From assembly GCA_934203355.1 (NCBI GenBank), contig CAKPZC010000029.1, forward strand, positions 1 through 29,176: a DNA stretch of 29,176 nucleotides, read 5' to 3'. Source of the DNA: an uncultured Prevotella sp. Lineage in GTDB: Bacteria; Bacteroidota; Bacteroidia; Bacteroidales; Bacteroidaceae. Within the stretch, counting starts at the first letter, position 1, and the number at the start of each line of letters is the position of its first letter. A program made the translations under genes and the position numbers. Under the pieces are notes generated by a model. The model worked only from the letters and a program-made list of their open reading frames with translations, ran no database searches and was not told the origin of the DNA. Below, in pieces: positions 8,089 through 16,928 of this stretch.

Positions 8089-9996
8089 ATGAACAACGAC
8101 AAATTAGAACTCTTAGACAAGATACAGTATCCTGATGACTTGCGCCGGCTGAGCGTGGGAGAACTGCCAGAACTTTGCGCCGAACTGCGCCGCGACATTA
8201 TTGGAGAGCTTGCCGAAAACCCCGGTCATCTCGCCTCGTCGCTCGGTGTGGTTGAGATTACTGTTGCCCTTCATTATGTGTTCAACACTCCATACGACCG
8301 CATCGTGTGGGACGTTGGGCATCAGGCATATGGCCATAAGATTCTCACTGGGCGTAAGGACACTTTCTGCACAAACCGCAAGTTGCATGGTGTGCGTCCA
8401 TTCCCGTCTCCAGTCGAGAGCGAATACGATTCTTTCACATGCGGCCACGCTTCCAACTCCATATCTGCCGCTCTCGGCATGGCTGTGGCTGCCCACAAGA
8501 CAGGCAACGACAACCGCCATGTCGTAGCGGTGATAGGCGATGGTGCGATGTCGGGCGGACTCGCCTTTGAGGGTCTTAACAATGTCTCGTCGTCGCCCAA
8601 CGACTTGCTCATCATTCTTAATGACAACGACATGAGTATCGACCATGCCGTAGGTGGCATGGAGAAATACCTGCTAAACCTCGATACCAACGCCACATAC
8701 AACCGTCTGCGCGACCGTGCGTCGAAATGGTTGCACGCAAAGGGTTATCTTAATGACGACCGTCGCAAGGGACTCATTCGGCTTAACAATGCATTGAAGT
8801 CGGCACTTGCCCACCAACAGAATATTTTCGAGGGCATGAACATACGCTACTTCGGACCGTTCGACGGCAACGACGTGGTTGAAGTGGTGCGCTTGCTTGA
8901 GCAATTGAAAGACATGCGAGGACCAAAACTTCTGCATCTGCACACCGTAAAGGGCAAGGGTTACAAGCCTGCCGAGGAGCAGGCCACAATATGGCACGCC
9001 CCAGGAAAGTTCGATCCGGAGACTGGCGAGCGAATTGCCGACAGCAATCCTTATCCCCTTAAGTATCAGGAGGTGTTTGGAAAGACCCTGCTTGAGCTTG
9101 CCCATATCAATAAGAATATTGTGGGGGTGACACCGGCGATGCCCACTGGATGCTCAATGGACATTATGATGAAGGCAATGCCCGACCGCGTGTTTGATGT
9201 TGGCATTGCCGAGGGACATGCCGTCACATTCTCTTGCGGTATGGCAAAAGATGGGTTAATGCCGTTCTGTAACATATACAGTGCTTTCGCCCAGCGTGCC
9301 TATGATAATATAATTCACGACGCTGCTATACTTAATCTTCCAGTGGTGTTTTGTCTCGACCGCTCTGGACTTGTCGGTGAGGACGGACCAACCCATCATG
9401 GTGTGTTCGACATAGCAGCACTGCGCCCCGTGCCCAATCTTACTCTGTGCTCGCCTATGGACGAATGTGAGTTGAGAAGAATGATGTATACGGCTCAGTT
9501 GCCAGGCAAGGGCACAGTGGTGATTCGCTATCCACGAGGCAAGGGAGTAAGACACGAGGATTGGGAGTGCCCATTTGAGGAGATTCCCGTGGGCAAGGGA
9601 CGCTGCATCTGTGAAGGTTCGGATGTGGCTGTGCTAAGCTATGGACCCATTGGCAACAATGTGCAGCGTGTGATTGGTGAATTGCGCGACGAAGGAAGCC
9701 AACTTAGTGTGGCGCATTACGACATGCGTTTCTGCAAGCCTCTCGATACCGCGCTGCTTGAAGATATAGCCTCGCGATTCAAGCGCATTGTCACCGTTGA
9801 GGATGCACAGCGTGCTGGCGGCTTTGGCTCAGCCGTACTCGAATGGATGAACGACAATGATAAAGAGGTGAAAGTGCAGCGCATAGGTCTGCCCGACGAG
9901 TTTATCGAGCATGGCACTGTAAATCAACTGAAGGAAATTGCCGGTATCGACAATGAGACAATAAAGGAAGCTATACAGGGAATAATAAAGCCTTAG
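8089..9996 (+). CDS. dxs: 1-deoxy-D-xylulose-5-phosphate synthase
   Basis: This thiamine-diphosphate enzyme condenses pyruvate with glyceraldehyde 3-phosphate, the first step of the MEP isoprenoid pathway. Visible motifs are [11 protein letters not shown] (substrate-handling His), [15 protein letters not shown], the ThDP/Mg motif [16 protein letters not shown] ending in NDNDMSI, the catalytic Glu in [17 protein letters not shown], and [18 protein letters not shown]. The length is 635 residues, usual for the family. ATG 8089 ([12 protein letters not shown]) is chosen because DXS proteins start just before the LLDKI element. ATG 8062 is in frame and would add nine residues (MFCTLKCSF) that do not resemble the family. 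It heads a probable operon with trkA and trkH. Confidence 0.95.
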   Translation: MNNDKLELLDKIQYPDDLRRLSVGELPELCAELRRDIIGELAENPGHLASSLGVVEITVALHYVFNTPYDRIVWDVGHQAYGHKILTGRKDTFCTNRKLHGVRPFPSPVESEYDSFTCGHASNSISAALGMAVAAHKTGNDNRHVVAVIGDGAMSGGLAFEGLNNVSSSPNDLLIILNDNDMSIDHAVGGMEKYLLNLDTNATYNRLRDRASKWLHAKGYLNDDRRKGLIRLNNALKSALAHQQNIFEGMNIRYFGPFDGNDVVEVVRLLEQLKDMRGPKLLHLHTVKGKGYKPAEEQATIWHAPGKFDPETGERIADSNPYPLKYQEVFGKTLLELAHINKNIVGVTPAMPTGCSMDIMMKAMPDRVFDVGIAEGHAVTFSCGMAKDGLMPFCNIYSAFAQRAYDNIIHDAAILNLPVVFCLDRSGLVGEDGPTHHGVFDIAALRPVPNLTLCSPMDECELRRMMYTAQLPGKGTVVIRYPRGKGVRHEDWECPFEEIPVGKGRCICEGSDVAVLSYGPIGNNVQRVIGELRDEGSQLSVAHYDMRFCKPLDTALLEDIASRFKRIVTVEDAQRAGGFGSAVLEWMNDNDKEVKVQRIGLPDEFIEHGTVNQLKEIAGIDNETIKEAIQGIIKP

Positions 9997-10078
9997 AACG
10001 TTTTAAAGAAGCTAAATAAAAGCTTAGAATGCTCGGATATTTCCCCTACAAGCTTTAGTTTTATTAAATACAATAACA

Positions 10079-11422
10079 ATGAAAATCATTATAGCCGGAG
10101 CCTACGCCATAGGCACACATCTTGCCAGACTTCTATCAAGAGAGCACGACGACATCACCGTTATGGATCCCGACGAGGAGCGACTGTCACGTATCGGCTC
10201 GGATGTCGATATCCTTACCATGGAGGCAATGCCTACAAGTGTCAAGGCACTGAGAAGAGCCGGTGCCGATAAAGCCGACCTCTTCATAGCTGTAACGCCC
10301 GACGAAAGCCAGAATATGGCTTCGTGCACCCTCGCCAAGGCTCTTGGTACCAAGAAGACGGTTGCTAAAATCGATAATTCGGAATATATAGAGCCGGAAC
10401 TGAAGGAGTTTTTTGCAGGACTTGGTGTAAGTTCGATAATATATCCAGAGATGCTTGCAGCTATCGACATCAATAATGGACTGAAGATGTCGTGGGTGCG
10501 CCAAAGATGGGATGTGCACGACGGGGCTCTCGTGATGTTGGGAGTGAAGCTTCGCGAGAGCTGCACAATTCTCGACAAGCCTCTGCGCGACCTTTGTGGC
10601 CCCGACGATCCTTATCATATCGTGGCTATCAAGCGTCAGGGCGATACCATAATTCCTGGAGGTAACGACTGTCTACAGATGTACGACCTAGCTTACTTCA
10701 TGACCACCAAGCAATACATCCCCTATATTCGCAAGATAGTAGGCAAGGAGCACTATGTCGACGTGAAAAACGTGATGATTATGGGAGGTGGAGCCACGGC
10801 TGTGCGTACTGTGAAAACAATGCCGAGCTATATGGATGTGAAGATTATCGAGACCGACGAGCAGCGATGCGAACGACTTAACTCCATACTCGAGAACGAC
10901 AAGGCACTTATCATCAATGGCGACGGACGCGACCTCGGATTACTCACCGAGGAAGGTATAAAAAACACACAGGCGTTTGTGGCACTTACTGGCAATGCCG
11001 AGACCAATATCCTTGCCTGCCTCACTGCCAAGCGAATGGGAGTTAGAAAGACTGTAGCCATGGTTGAGAATATCGACTATGTGAGCATGGCTGAGAGTCT
11101 TGATATAGGCACTATCATCAACAAGAAGTCGATAGCGGCAAGTCATATCTACCAGATGATGCTCGACGCAAATGTACACAATGTACGTTTTCTTATGACT
11201 GCCAACGCTGATGTGGCTGAGTTCATCCCGTCGGAAGGCTCAAAAGTAACACGTAAGCCAGTGAAAGACCTCGGACTGCCTAAGGGCATGACTATTGGTG
11301 GACTTGTGCGCGACGGTCAGGGACTGCTTGTGTCGGGTAATACCCTTATACATCCAGGTGACTCTGTCATGGTGTTCTGTCACAACATTAACATGAAGAA
11401 GATAGAAAAACTCTTTCTATGA
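10079..11422 (+). CDS. trkA: Trk K+ uptake system NAD-binding regulatory subunit TrkA
   Basis: A 447-residue cytosolic protein with two tandem RCK units. The first Rossmann half starts MKIIIAGAYAIGTHLA, where the usual GAGEVG is replaced by GAYAIG. The second begins VMIMGGGATAVRTVK at about 230. Each is followed by the IIxxDGRD/ITxxxAxNLLA-like strands (e.g. LIINGDGRD, TGNAETNILACLTAKRMG) and an RCK_C region. TrkA binds NAD(H) and ATP/ADP and gates TrkH. It overlaps trkH by 4 nt (ATGA), so the two are translationally coupled, as expected for a stoichiometric complex. It lies 82 nt downstream of dxs. Confidence 0.94.
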   Translation: MKIIIAGAYAIGTHLARLLSREHDDITVMDPDEERLSRIGSDVDILTMEAMPTSVKALRRAGADKADLFIAVTPDESQNMASCTLAKALGTKKTVAKIDNSEYIEPELKEFFAGLGVSSIIYPEMLAAIDINNGLKMSWVRQRWDVHDGALVMLGVKLRESCTILDKPLRDLCGPDDPYHIVAIKRQGDTIIPGGNDCLQMYDLAYFMTTKQYIPYIRKIVGKEHYVDVKNVMIMGGGATAVRTVKTMPSYMDVKIIETDEQRCERLNSILENDKALIINGDGRDLGLLTEEGIKNTQAFVALTGNAETNILACLTAKRMGVRKTVAMVENIDYVSMAESLDIGTIINKKSIAASHIYQMMLDANVHNVRFLMTANADVAEFIPSEGSKVTRKPVKDLGLPKGMTIGGLVRDGQGLLVSGNTLIHPGDSVMVFCHNINMKKIEKLFL

Positions 11423-12870
11423 TAAACCTCAGACTTATATACAAGATTATAGGGTCACTGCTCTTCATTGAGGCGATGATGTTTCTGGTGTGTCTTGGTG
11501 TGTCGGTTTACTACCATGAGGACGACATCTTCGCCTTCATCTGTTCGGTGGTGATATCGGCAGGCATAGGTTTTGTTTTGCGCTGCTTAGGCAGAAACTG
11601 CGACAACAACCTCTCGCGACGCGACGCCTATCTTGTGGTTACGCTTACGTGGGTGGTTTTCTCGCTCTTCGGCACGTTGCCCTTCCTTATAGGCGGCTAT
11701 CTGCACTCGTTTACCGACGCCTTCTTCGAGACAATGTCGGGATTCACCACTACCGGAGCCTCCATTATCGACGATGTGGACGCTCTGCCACACGGCATTC
11801 TGTTTTGGCGCTCGTTTACCCAGTGGATAGGCGGTCTTGGTATCGTGTTCTTCACGATAGCCCTTCTGCCGTCGTTGGTGGGAGGTAGCGTAAAGGTGTT
11901 TGCAGCCGAGGCTACGGGCCCTATAAAGACCAAGCTTCACCCCCGACTCAGTACCAATGCCAAGTGGATATGGGTGGTATACTTATGTATCACGTTGCTG
12001 TGTATTGTTGCGCTGAAGTTAGCCGGAATGGATTTCTTTAGCAGCGTGAACTACAGCTTCACTACAGCCGCTACGGGTGGATTTGCCACACATAGCGACT
12101 ACAGCTATCTTACCCCCGTGGTGCAGTATATCGTAACCTTCTTCTGCTTTGTATCGGGCATCAACTTCACCATGCTTTACATCACGGCGTCGAAGCGCAA
12201 GATAAGTACACTGTTCAATAGTGCCGAATGCAAGTTCTACTTCTTTGTAGTAGTGGCCTTCACACTATTCATAGCCTTCGAGTTGATGTGGAAGAACGGC
12301 TACGCGCTTGAGCCTGCGTTGCGCAGCAGCGTGTTTCATGTGGTGTCGTTCATTACCACAACAGGTCTTCTGGCCGACGACCCTGCAGTATGGCCGCACG
12401 TTACGTGGGTGGTGCTTGCTGTATGTATGTTCTTTGGAGCGTGCTCTGGCTCAACCAGTGGTGGCTTTAAGTGCATTCGTTGCGTTATGCTATTGAAGAT
12501 AATAAAAAACGAGTTTCGACAGATGTTGCACCCCAATGCTGTGTTGCCCATGCGTGTGGACGGTACAAATGTACCATCGTCTAAGCGTGTAACGCTGCTC
12601 GCTTTTTTGTCGATTTACCTTATGCTGTGTCTCTTCTGTTCGTTCTCTATGATAGCCATGGGCATAGACAACACCAATGCCATAACTATCACGCTCAGTT
12701 CGCTGGGTAATGTTGGACCGACACTCGGCACCGAGATAGGACCTACGATGTCGTGGAGTGAGTTGCCCGTGGCTGCAAAATGGATATGTTCGGTGCTTAT
12801 GCTCATCGGACGTCTTGAAATCTTCAGCGTACTGGTGATATTCACACCACAGTTCTGGGAGGAGAACTAG
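11419..12870 (+). CDS. trkH: Trk potassium channel/transporter membrane subunit TrkH
   Basis: A 483-residue inner-membrane protein of the Trk/Ktr/HKT superfamily. The four selectivity-filter P-loops are visible in order: SGFTTTGASI, FTTAATGGFATHS, SFITTTGLLAD and SSLGNVGPTLG. There are about ten or more hydrophobic helices, the conserved QWIGGLGIVFFTIALLP, and SGSTSGGFKCIRC before the third domain. It takes up K+ under control of TrkA, whose stop overlaps its start. No clear terminator follows; the next 109 nt carry an AT-rich dispersed repeat. Confidence 0.95.
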   Translation: MINLRLIYKIIGSLLFIEAMMFLVCLGVSVYYHEDDIFAFICSVVISAGIGFVLRCLGRNCDNNLSRRDAYLVVTLTWVVFSLFGTLPFLIGGYLHSFTDAFFETMSGFTTTGASIIDDVDALPHGILFWRSFTQWIGGLGIVFFTIALLPSLVGGSVKVFAAEATGPIKTKLHPRLSTNAKWIWVVYLCITLLCIVALKLAGMDFFSSVNYSFTTAATGGFATHSDYSYLTPVVQYIVTFFCFVSGINFTMLYITASKRKISTLFNSAECKFYFFVVVAFTLFIAFELMWKNGYALEPALRSSVFHVVSFITTTGLLADDPAVWPHVTWVVLAVCMFFGACSGSTSGGFKCIRCVMLLKIIKNEFRQMLHPNAVLPMRVDGTNVPSSKRVTLLAFLSIYLMLCLFCSFSMIAMGIDNTNAITITLSSLGNVGPTLGTEIGPTMSWSELPVAAKWICSVLMLIGRLEIFSVLVIFTPQFWEEN

Positions 12871-12878
12871 CCATACGG

Positions 12879-12950
12879 AATTAGGAATTTTGAGTTTTGA
12901 ATTTTGAATTGTTCTCGGCTGACGCCTGCGATTTTGAATTAGAAATTTTG
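12879..12950. repeat. AT-rich dispersed intergenic repeat (trkH-manA)
   Basis: The stretch is built from TTTTGA/GAATT units. It contains AATTTTGAGTTTT (12886-12898), identical to one arm of the repeat inside the efflux operon (26378-26390), and AATTAGGAATT, which also recurs there. No ORF is present. Confidence 0.6.
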
Positions 12951-12979
12951 ATTTATAACATTTACTAAATACAATTATT

Positions 12980-13942
12980 ATGGAACCAATGAAATTTAAC
13001 GCGCTGCTCAAGTCTACAATTTGGGGTGGCGAGAAGATTATCCCTTTCAAGCACCTTGACGTGCAGCAGGAGAATGTGGGCGAGAGCTGGGAGATTTCTG
13101 GCGTGCCTGGCAATGAGACTGTTGTTAGCAATGGTGAGTATGCTGGCAAGAAGCTCAATGAGGTTGTTGCTGAGTTGAAGGAAAAGCTTGTTGGTAAGGA
13201 CAACTATGAGCGTTTCGGCAATGAGTTCCCGTTGCTCATCAAGTTCATCGACGCTCGTCAGGATCTCTCTATTCAGGTTCATCCTACCGACGAGATTGCC
13301 AAGCGTCAGGGCAAGGAGCGTGGCAAGACAGAGATGTGGTATCTGCTCGATTCTGACAAGGACGCTACTCTGCTCTGTGGACTCAAGCAGCAAATCACTC
13401 CCACACAGTATGCCGAAATGGTTGAGAACGATACAATCTGTGATGCCATCTCGCGTTACAATGTGAAGGAGGGCGACTGCTTCTTCCTTCCTGCTGGACG
13501 CATCCACGCTATTGGTACAGGTTGTTTCCTCGCCGAGATACAGCAGACCAGCGATGTCACCTATCGTATCTACGACTTCAAGCGTAAAGACAAGGATGGC
13601 AACTATCGCGAATTGCACACCAAGCAGGCTGCCGAGTGCATCAATTATAATGTGGAGAGCAACTATCGCACAGAGTATACTCCGGTGAAGAACCAGGGAG
13701 TAAGTCTCGTACAGTGTCCTTATTTTAATACTGCTGTTTACGACCTTGACGAGCCGATGACTCTCGACTATTCTGAACTTGACAGTTTCGTAATCCTTAT
13801 AGGTTTGAAAGGTGAGGCAACAATCACCGACAACGAGGGCAACACTGTCACACTCAAAGCTGGCGAGAGCATGCTTGTTCCAGCTACAACAAACACTCTG
13901 AAGGTGGATGGAACTCTCAAGTTCCTCGAAACCTATGTGTAA
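12980..13942 (+). CDS. manA: Class I mannose-6-phosphate isomerase
   Basis: The 320-residue zinc cupin enzyme interconverts mannose 6-phosphate and fructose 6-phosphate. Zinc ligands are visible as Gln99 and His101 (SIQVHPTDE), Glu118 (KTEMWY) and His176 (LPAGRIHAIG); the active-site Arg is in VTYRIYDF (Arg196). The C-terminal cupin half ends LKVDGTLKFLETYV. At 320 residues it belongs to the short firmicute/Bacteroidota type rather than the roughly 390-residue enterobacterial type. It has its own terminator and is separated from trkH by 109 nt of repeat DNA. Codon use leans to GGT/GCT/CTC, like purL, suggesting strong expression. Confidence 0.94.
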   Translation: MEPMKFNALLKSTIWGGEKIIPFKHLDVQQENVGESWEISGVPGNETVVSNGEYAGKKLNEVVAELKEKLVGKDNYERFGNEFPLLIKFIDARQDLSIQVHPTDEIAKRQGKERGKTEMWYLLDSDKDATLLCGLKQQITPTQYAEMVENDTICDAISRYNVKEGDCFFLPAGRIHAIGTGCFLAEIQQTSDVTYRIYDFKRKDKDGNYRELHTKQAAECINYNVESNYRTEYTPVKNQGVSLVQCPYFNTAVYDLDEPMTLDYSELDSFVILIGLKGEATITDNEGNTVTLKAGESMLVPATTNTLKVDGTLKFLETYV

Positions 13943-13966
13943 ACTGTGTATACGTATAATTTTATA

Positions 13967-14009
13967 GAGGAGACTATCGTCAAATATGAGGCGTGGTCTC
14001 CTCTTTTTT
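13967..14009 (+). terminator. Terminator after manA
   Basis: GAGGAGAC (13967-13974) pairs with GTCTCCTC (13996-14003), followed by T6. Confidence 0.88.
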
Positions 14010-14055
14010 ATACAAATACCATACATGTGGTATGCTAAATAGCTAATTTAGGCGA

Positions 14056-14086
14056 TTGCGTATGCTTATATTTTGCCGTAACTTTG
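14056..14086 (+). promoter_or_regulatory. Promoter of metY-cysK
   Basis: TTG (14056-14058), 20 nt, TAACTTTG (14079-14086). It gives a leader of about 135 nt before metY. Confidence 0.65.
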
Positions 14087-14134
14087 CAAACGTAAAACAA
14101 GATAAGAAGAAAAACACATATTATTTAACAATCG

Positions 14135-14220
14135 TGACGCTATGAGGCAGTCGCTTATGTGCGGTAATAAAACAAATGTCGCACAACAATTGCCGATAGG
14201 CGTTAAAAACAAAGAAAGGG
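14135..14220 (+). promoter_or_regulatory. Structured 5' leader of metY-cysK
   Basis: Three nested pairings stack: TGACGC (14135-14140) with GCGTTA (14200-14205), GGCAGT (14146-14151) with ATTGCC (14189-14194), and TGTGCG (14158-14163) with CGCACA (14180-14185). Internal loops are 5/5 and 6/3 nt and the apical loop is 16 nt. The likely ribosome-binding stretch AAAGAAAGGG follows immediately. A short alternative hairpin TGCC-GATA-GGC would compete with the two outer stems. No known riboswitch consensus was matched. Confidence 0.45.
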
Positions 14221-14227
14221 CAAAAAA

Positions 14228-15517
14228 ATGAGTAACAAAAAACTTCACTTCGAGACACTCCAACTTCATGTAGGTCAGGAAAATCCAGATCCGGCAACCG
14301 ACGCACGTGCTGTGCCTATCTACCAGACAACCTCTTACGTGTTCCGCAACTCTCAGCATGCTGCCGACCGTTTTGGACTGCGTGATGCTGGCAATATCTA
14401 CGGACGTCTTACTAATTCCACCCAGGGAGTGTTTGAAGATCGTGTTGCAGCCCTTGAGGGTGGTGTCGCTGGTCTTGCAGTGGCTTCGGGTGCAGCAGCT
14501 GTGACCTACGCCTTGCAGAACATACTTCAGGTAGGCGATCATATTGTAGCTGCCGACAATATGTATGGTGGCTCATTCAACCTCATCACACATACACTTT
14601 CTACGCAGGGAATCACCAATACCATTGTAAATGTCAACGACCTCGAAGCTCTTGAGGCTGCCATCAAACCCAATACAAAGGTGGTGTATGCCGAGACATT
14701 CGGCAATCCCAACTCCGACGTGACCAACCTTGAGGCAGTGGCAGCCGTAGCCCACCGCCATAACATACCGTTCATCGTCGACAACACCTTCGGCACACCT
14801 TATATTATACGACCGATTGAGCACGGAGCAGACATTGTTGTACACTCTGCAACAAAGTTCATCGGTGGTCATGGCTCAAGTCTGGGTGGTGTAATAGTCG
14901 ACGGCGGAACTTTCGACTGGAAGGCAAACGCCGACAAGTATCCGACACTTGCCAAGCCAGACCCCAGCTATCATGGGGCTGTGTTTGCAGATGTAGCTGG
15001 CAAAGCGGCATTTGTGACACGTATACGCGCTGTCATACTACGTGACACGGGTGCCACAATTTCACCGTTCAATGCATGGATTCTGCTTCAGGGACTTGAA
15101 ACTCTTTCACTGCGTGTGGAACGCCATGTGGCTAACGCATTGAAAGTGGTGAAGTATCTTGCCGATAATCCTAAGGTCGAGAAGGTGAACCATCCGTCGT
15201 TGACCTCGCATCCCGACCATCAGCTCTATGAGAAGTATTTCCCCAATGGCGGCGGTTCGATATTCACTTTCGAGATTAAGGGCGGACAGGAAGCTGCTTG
15301 GAAATTTATCGACCACTTGCAGATTTTCTCTCTGCTTGCCAATGTAGCCGATGTGAAGAGTCTTGCTATACATCCTGCCACAACTACCCACTCGCAGATG
15401 TCGCCCGAGGAACTCGCACAACAACACATCACGCCGTCGACTATCCGACTGAGCATCGGCACTGAACATATCGACGACATTATCGACGACCTACAGCAGG
15501 CGTTCGATGCAATATAA
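14228..15517 (+). CDS. metY: O-acetylhomoserine sulfhydrylase (aminocarboxypropyltransferase)
   Basis: A 429-residue PLP enzyme of the Cys/Met metabolism family that makes homocysteine from O-acetylhomoserine and sulfide. Visible features are the N-terminus HFETLQLHVGQENPDP, the phosphate-binding region VASGAAAVTYALQNIL, PLP stacking AADNMYGGSFNL, VDNTFGTPYIIRP, and the Schiff-base lysine Lys210 in HSATKFIGGHGSSLGG. The length and the long insertion before the C-terminal domain fit MetY rather than the roughly 380-residue MetB/MetC. It is 17 nt upstream of cysK and shares its promoter and leader. The pair assimilates sulfide into both homocysteine and cysteine. Confidence 0.95.
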   Translation: MSNKKLHFETLQLHVGQENPDPATDARAVPIYQTTSYVFRNSQHAADRFGLRDAGNIYGRLTNSTQGVFEDRVAALEGGVAGLAVASGAAAVTYALQNILQVGDHIVAADNMYGGSFNLITHTLSTQGITNTIVNVNDLEALEAAIKPNTKVVYAETFGNPNSDVTNLEAVAAVAHRHNIPFIVDNTFGTPYIIRPIEHGADIVVHSATKFIGGHGSSLGGVIVDGGTFDWKANADKYPTLAKPDPSYHGAVFADVAGKAAFVTRIRAVILRDTGATISPFNAWILLQGLETLSLRVERHVANALKVVKYLADNPKVEKVNHPSLTSHPDHQLYEKYFPNGGGSIFTFEIKGGQEAAWKFIDHLQIFSLLANVADVKSLAIHPATTTHSQMSPEELAQQHITPSTIRLSIGTEHIDDIIDDLQQAFDAI

Positions 15518-15534
15518 TAAAAAAACATACCATC

Positions 15535-16482
15535 ATGACAAAGATAGCCAAGAAACTCATTGAGCTTATCGGCAATACGCCTTTGCTCGAACTCGGTACC
15601 TATTCTGCAAAGCGAGACATCGAGACTCCCATTGTCGCCAAAGTGGAATATTTCAATCCAGGTGGTAGTGTGAAAGATCGTGTGGCATTGGCTATGGTTG
15701 AGGCTGCCGAACGCAGTGGAAAGTTGCAACCAGGTGCCACAATCATTGAGCCTACGAGCGGCAACACCGGTGTGGGCTTGGCTCTTGTATCAGCTGTGAA
15801 AGGATATAAGCTCATTCTTACAATGCCCGAAACAATGAGTGTAGAGCGCCGTAATCTTGTGAAAGCTTACGGCGCCAAAGTTAAACTTACCCCGGGTAAG
15901 GATGGAATGGCCGGAGCTATACGCGCTGCAGAGGAACTTCGCGACGCCACACCCGGTTCTGTGATACTCCAGCAGTTTGAAAATCCTGCCAATCCGCAGT
16001 GCCACTTTATGACTACGGGTGTAGAAATATGGCAACAGACCGACGGCAAGGTCGACGTGTTTGTAGCCGGAGTAGGTACTGGAGGAACTGTGTCGGGCAT
16101 AGGAAAGCGCCTTAAAGACTACAATTCAGACATAAAGGTGGTGGCTGTGGAGCCAGCTTCGTCGCCAGTGTTGAGCGGTGGCAAGAGTGGACCGCACAAA
16201 ATACAGGGTATAGGAGCTGGATTTGTGCCATTGACCTATGATGCCAGTGTTGTAGACGAGGTTGTGTGTGTAGATAACGATGATGCTATCCTCACTGGTC
16301 GCCAACTTGCATCCGAGGAAGGATTGCTTGTGGGCATCAGTTCGGGTGCTGTCGTATATGCCGCCACGTTGTTGGCGCAGCGACCCGAATATCGTGGCAA
16401 ACGCATAGTGGTGCTTCTGCCAGACACTGGCGAGCGCTATCTCTCTACTGTATTGTATGCTTTTGAAGAATACCCATTGTAG
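15535..16482 (+). CDS. cysK: Cysteine synthase A (O-acetylserine sulfhydrylase)
   Basis: A 315-residue fold-type II PLP enzyme that forms L-cysteine from O-acetylserine and sulfide. The PLP lysine is Lys47 in NPGGSVKDR; the substrate loop is PTSGNTGVGLAL (74-85); the phosphate loop GVGTGGTVSGIG is at 179-190; and the C-terminal signature is LLPDTGERYLST. The length is typical. It follows metY closely and is probably translated from the same mRNA. No terminator stands directly after the stop; the first strong one is at 16658-16698. Confidence 0.95.
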   Translation: MTKIAKKLIELIGNTPLLELGTYSAKRDIETPIVAKVEYFNPGGSVKDRVALAMVEAAERSGKLQPGATIIEPTSGNTGVGLALVSAVKGYKLILTMPETMSVERRNLVKAYGAKVKLTPGKDGMAGAIRAAEELRDATPGSVILQQFENPANPQCHFMTTGVEIWQQTDGKVDVFVAGVGTGGTVSGIGKRLKDYNSDIKVVAVEPASSPVLSGGKSGPHKIQGIGAGFVPLTYDASVVDEVVCVDNDDAILTGRQLASEEGLLVGISSGAVVYAATLLAQRPEYRGKRIVVLLPDTGERYLSTVLYAFEEYPL

Positions 16483-16657
16483 AACTTGTCTGCTTAATTG
16501 TTTTTCTTAAAAAAGTGACATAAGTACCATTATCGCCATAACAGACTTGAAATCAAATTTTTAACGGCTGGTAGATACATGTCACATTTTGAATTCAGAG
16601 GTGGAATGTGCCAGTCAAAAGGTAAGTGTATACGCGATGTTAGTATATAGACATCAA
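16483..16657. other. Intergenic segment after cysK with a nested hairpin
   Basis: No credible ORF is seen. GGCTGG (16566-16571) pairs with CCAGTC (16611-16616), one G-T pair, enclosing CACATT (16583-16588) with AATGTG (16605-16610). A strong terminator follows 40 nt later. It may be the 3' UTR of cysK or a small RNA; no TAnnTTTG box is evident upstream on this strand. Confidence 0.35.
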
Positions 16658-16698
16658 AAAAATATCGCTCAAGAATAAAAGCTTGAGCGATATTTTTG
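16658..16698. terminator. Strong terminator, probably end of metY-cysK mRNA
   Basis: AAATATCGCTCAAG pairs with CTTGAGCGATATTT around an 8-nt loop. It is flanked by A and T runs on the two sides, so it may act in both directions. It lies about 175 nt downstream of cysK. Confidence 0.9.
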
Positions 16699-16795
16699 TT
16701 CATTCGTATAAAACATTTCTGTCTTTTATCACTCCAGATATCGGATGAACCATTTTTTACTATCTAATGCTTGATAATATAGGTGTTAATTTGTA

Positions 16796-16846
16796 TTATT
16801 GTCAGTTGACAGATAATAAAAAGACGACAAACAGTAATTCTGTCAA
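16796..16846. promoter_or_regulatory. Operator-like inverted repeats upstream of purL promoter
   Basis: TGTCA-GT-TGACA (16800-16811) is a compact inverted repeat with flanking TTAT/ATAA. CTGTCAA at 16840-16846 repeats one half-site inverted relative to TTGACAG (16806-16812). The sites sit just upstream of and across the expected -33 region, where a regulator could act. The regulator is unknown. Confidence 0.35.
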
Positions 16847-16856
16847 AAAAATGTAT

Positions 16857-16864
16857 TAACTTTG
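16857..16864 (+). promoter_or_regulatory. -7 box of the purL promoter
   Basis: TAACTTTG, with no clear TTG at -33. The leader from here to purL is about 100 nt. Confidence 0.5.
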
Positions 16865-16871
16865 CAGATGC

Positions 16872-16928
16872 TTGGGCATATTAAGGCAAAGACCCCTTAC
16901 ATTCTGCGCCTTGCAAGTTCAAGCCCAA
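16872..16928 (+). promoter_or_regulatory. Structured 5' leader of purL
   Basis: TTGGGC (16872-16877) pairs with GCCCAA (16923-16928). Inside it, AAGGC (16883-16887) pairs with GCCTT (16908-16912), while the same AAGG can instead pair with CCTT (16895-16898). Mutually exclusive inner stems inside a closing stem are what a cis-regulatory RNA would show. No published purine, ZTP or PRPP riboswitch consensus is recognisable by eye. Confidence 0.4.

Noticed and set aside
12965..14026. Long open frame (353 codons) antisense to manA
   Set aside because: It has no homology-like motifs, its composition mirrors the manA codons, and manA on the plus strand has all zinc ligands and a terminator.
14092..14227. 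SAM-I or SAM-II riboswitch upstream of metY
   Set aside because: The helix is present but the conserved core nucleotides of either class could not be matched by eye; a covariance-model search would decide.
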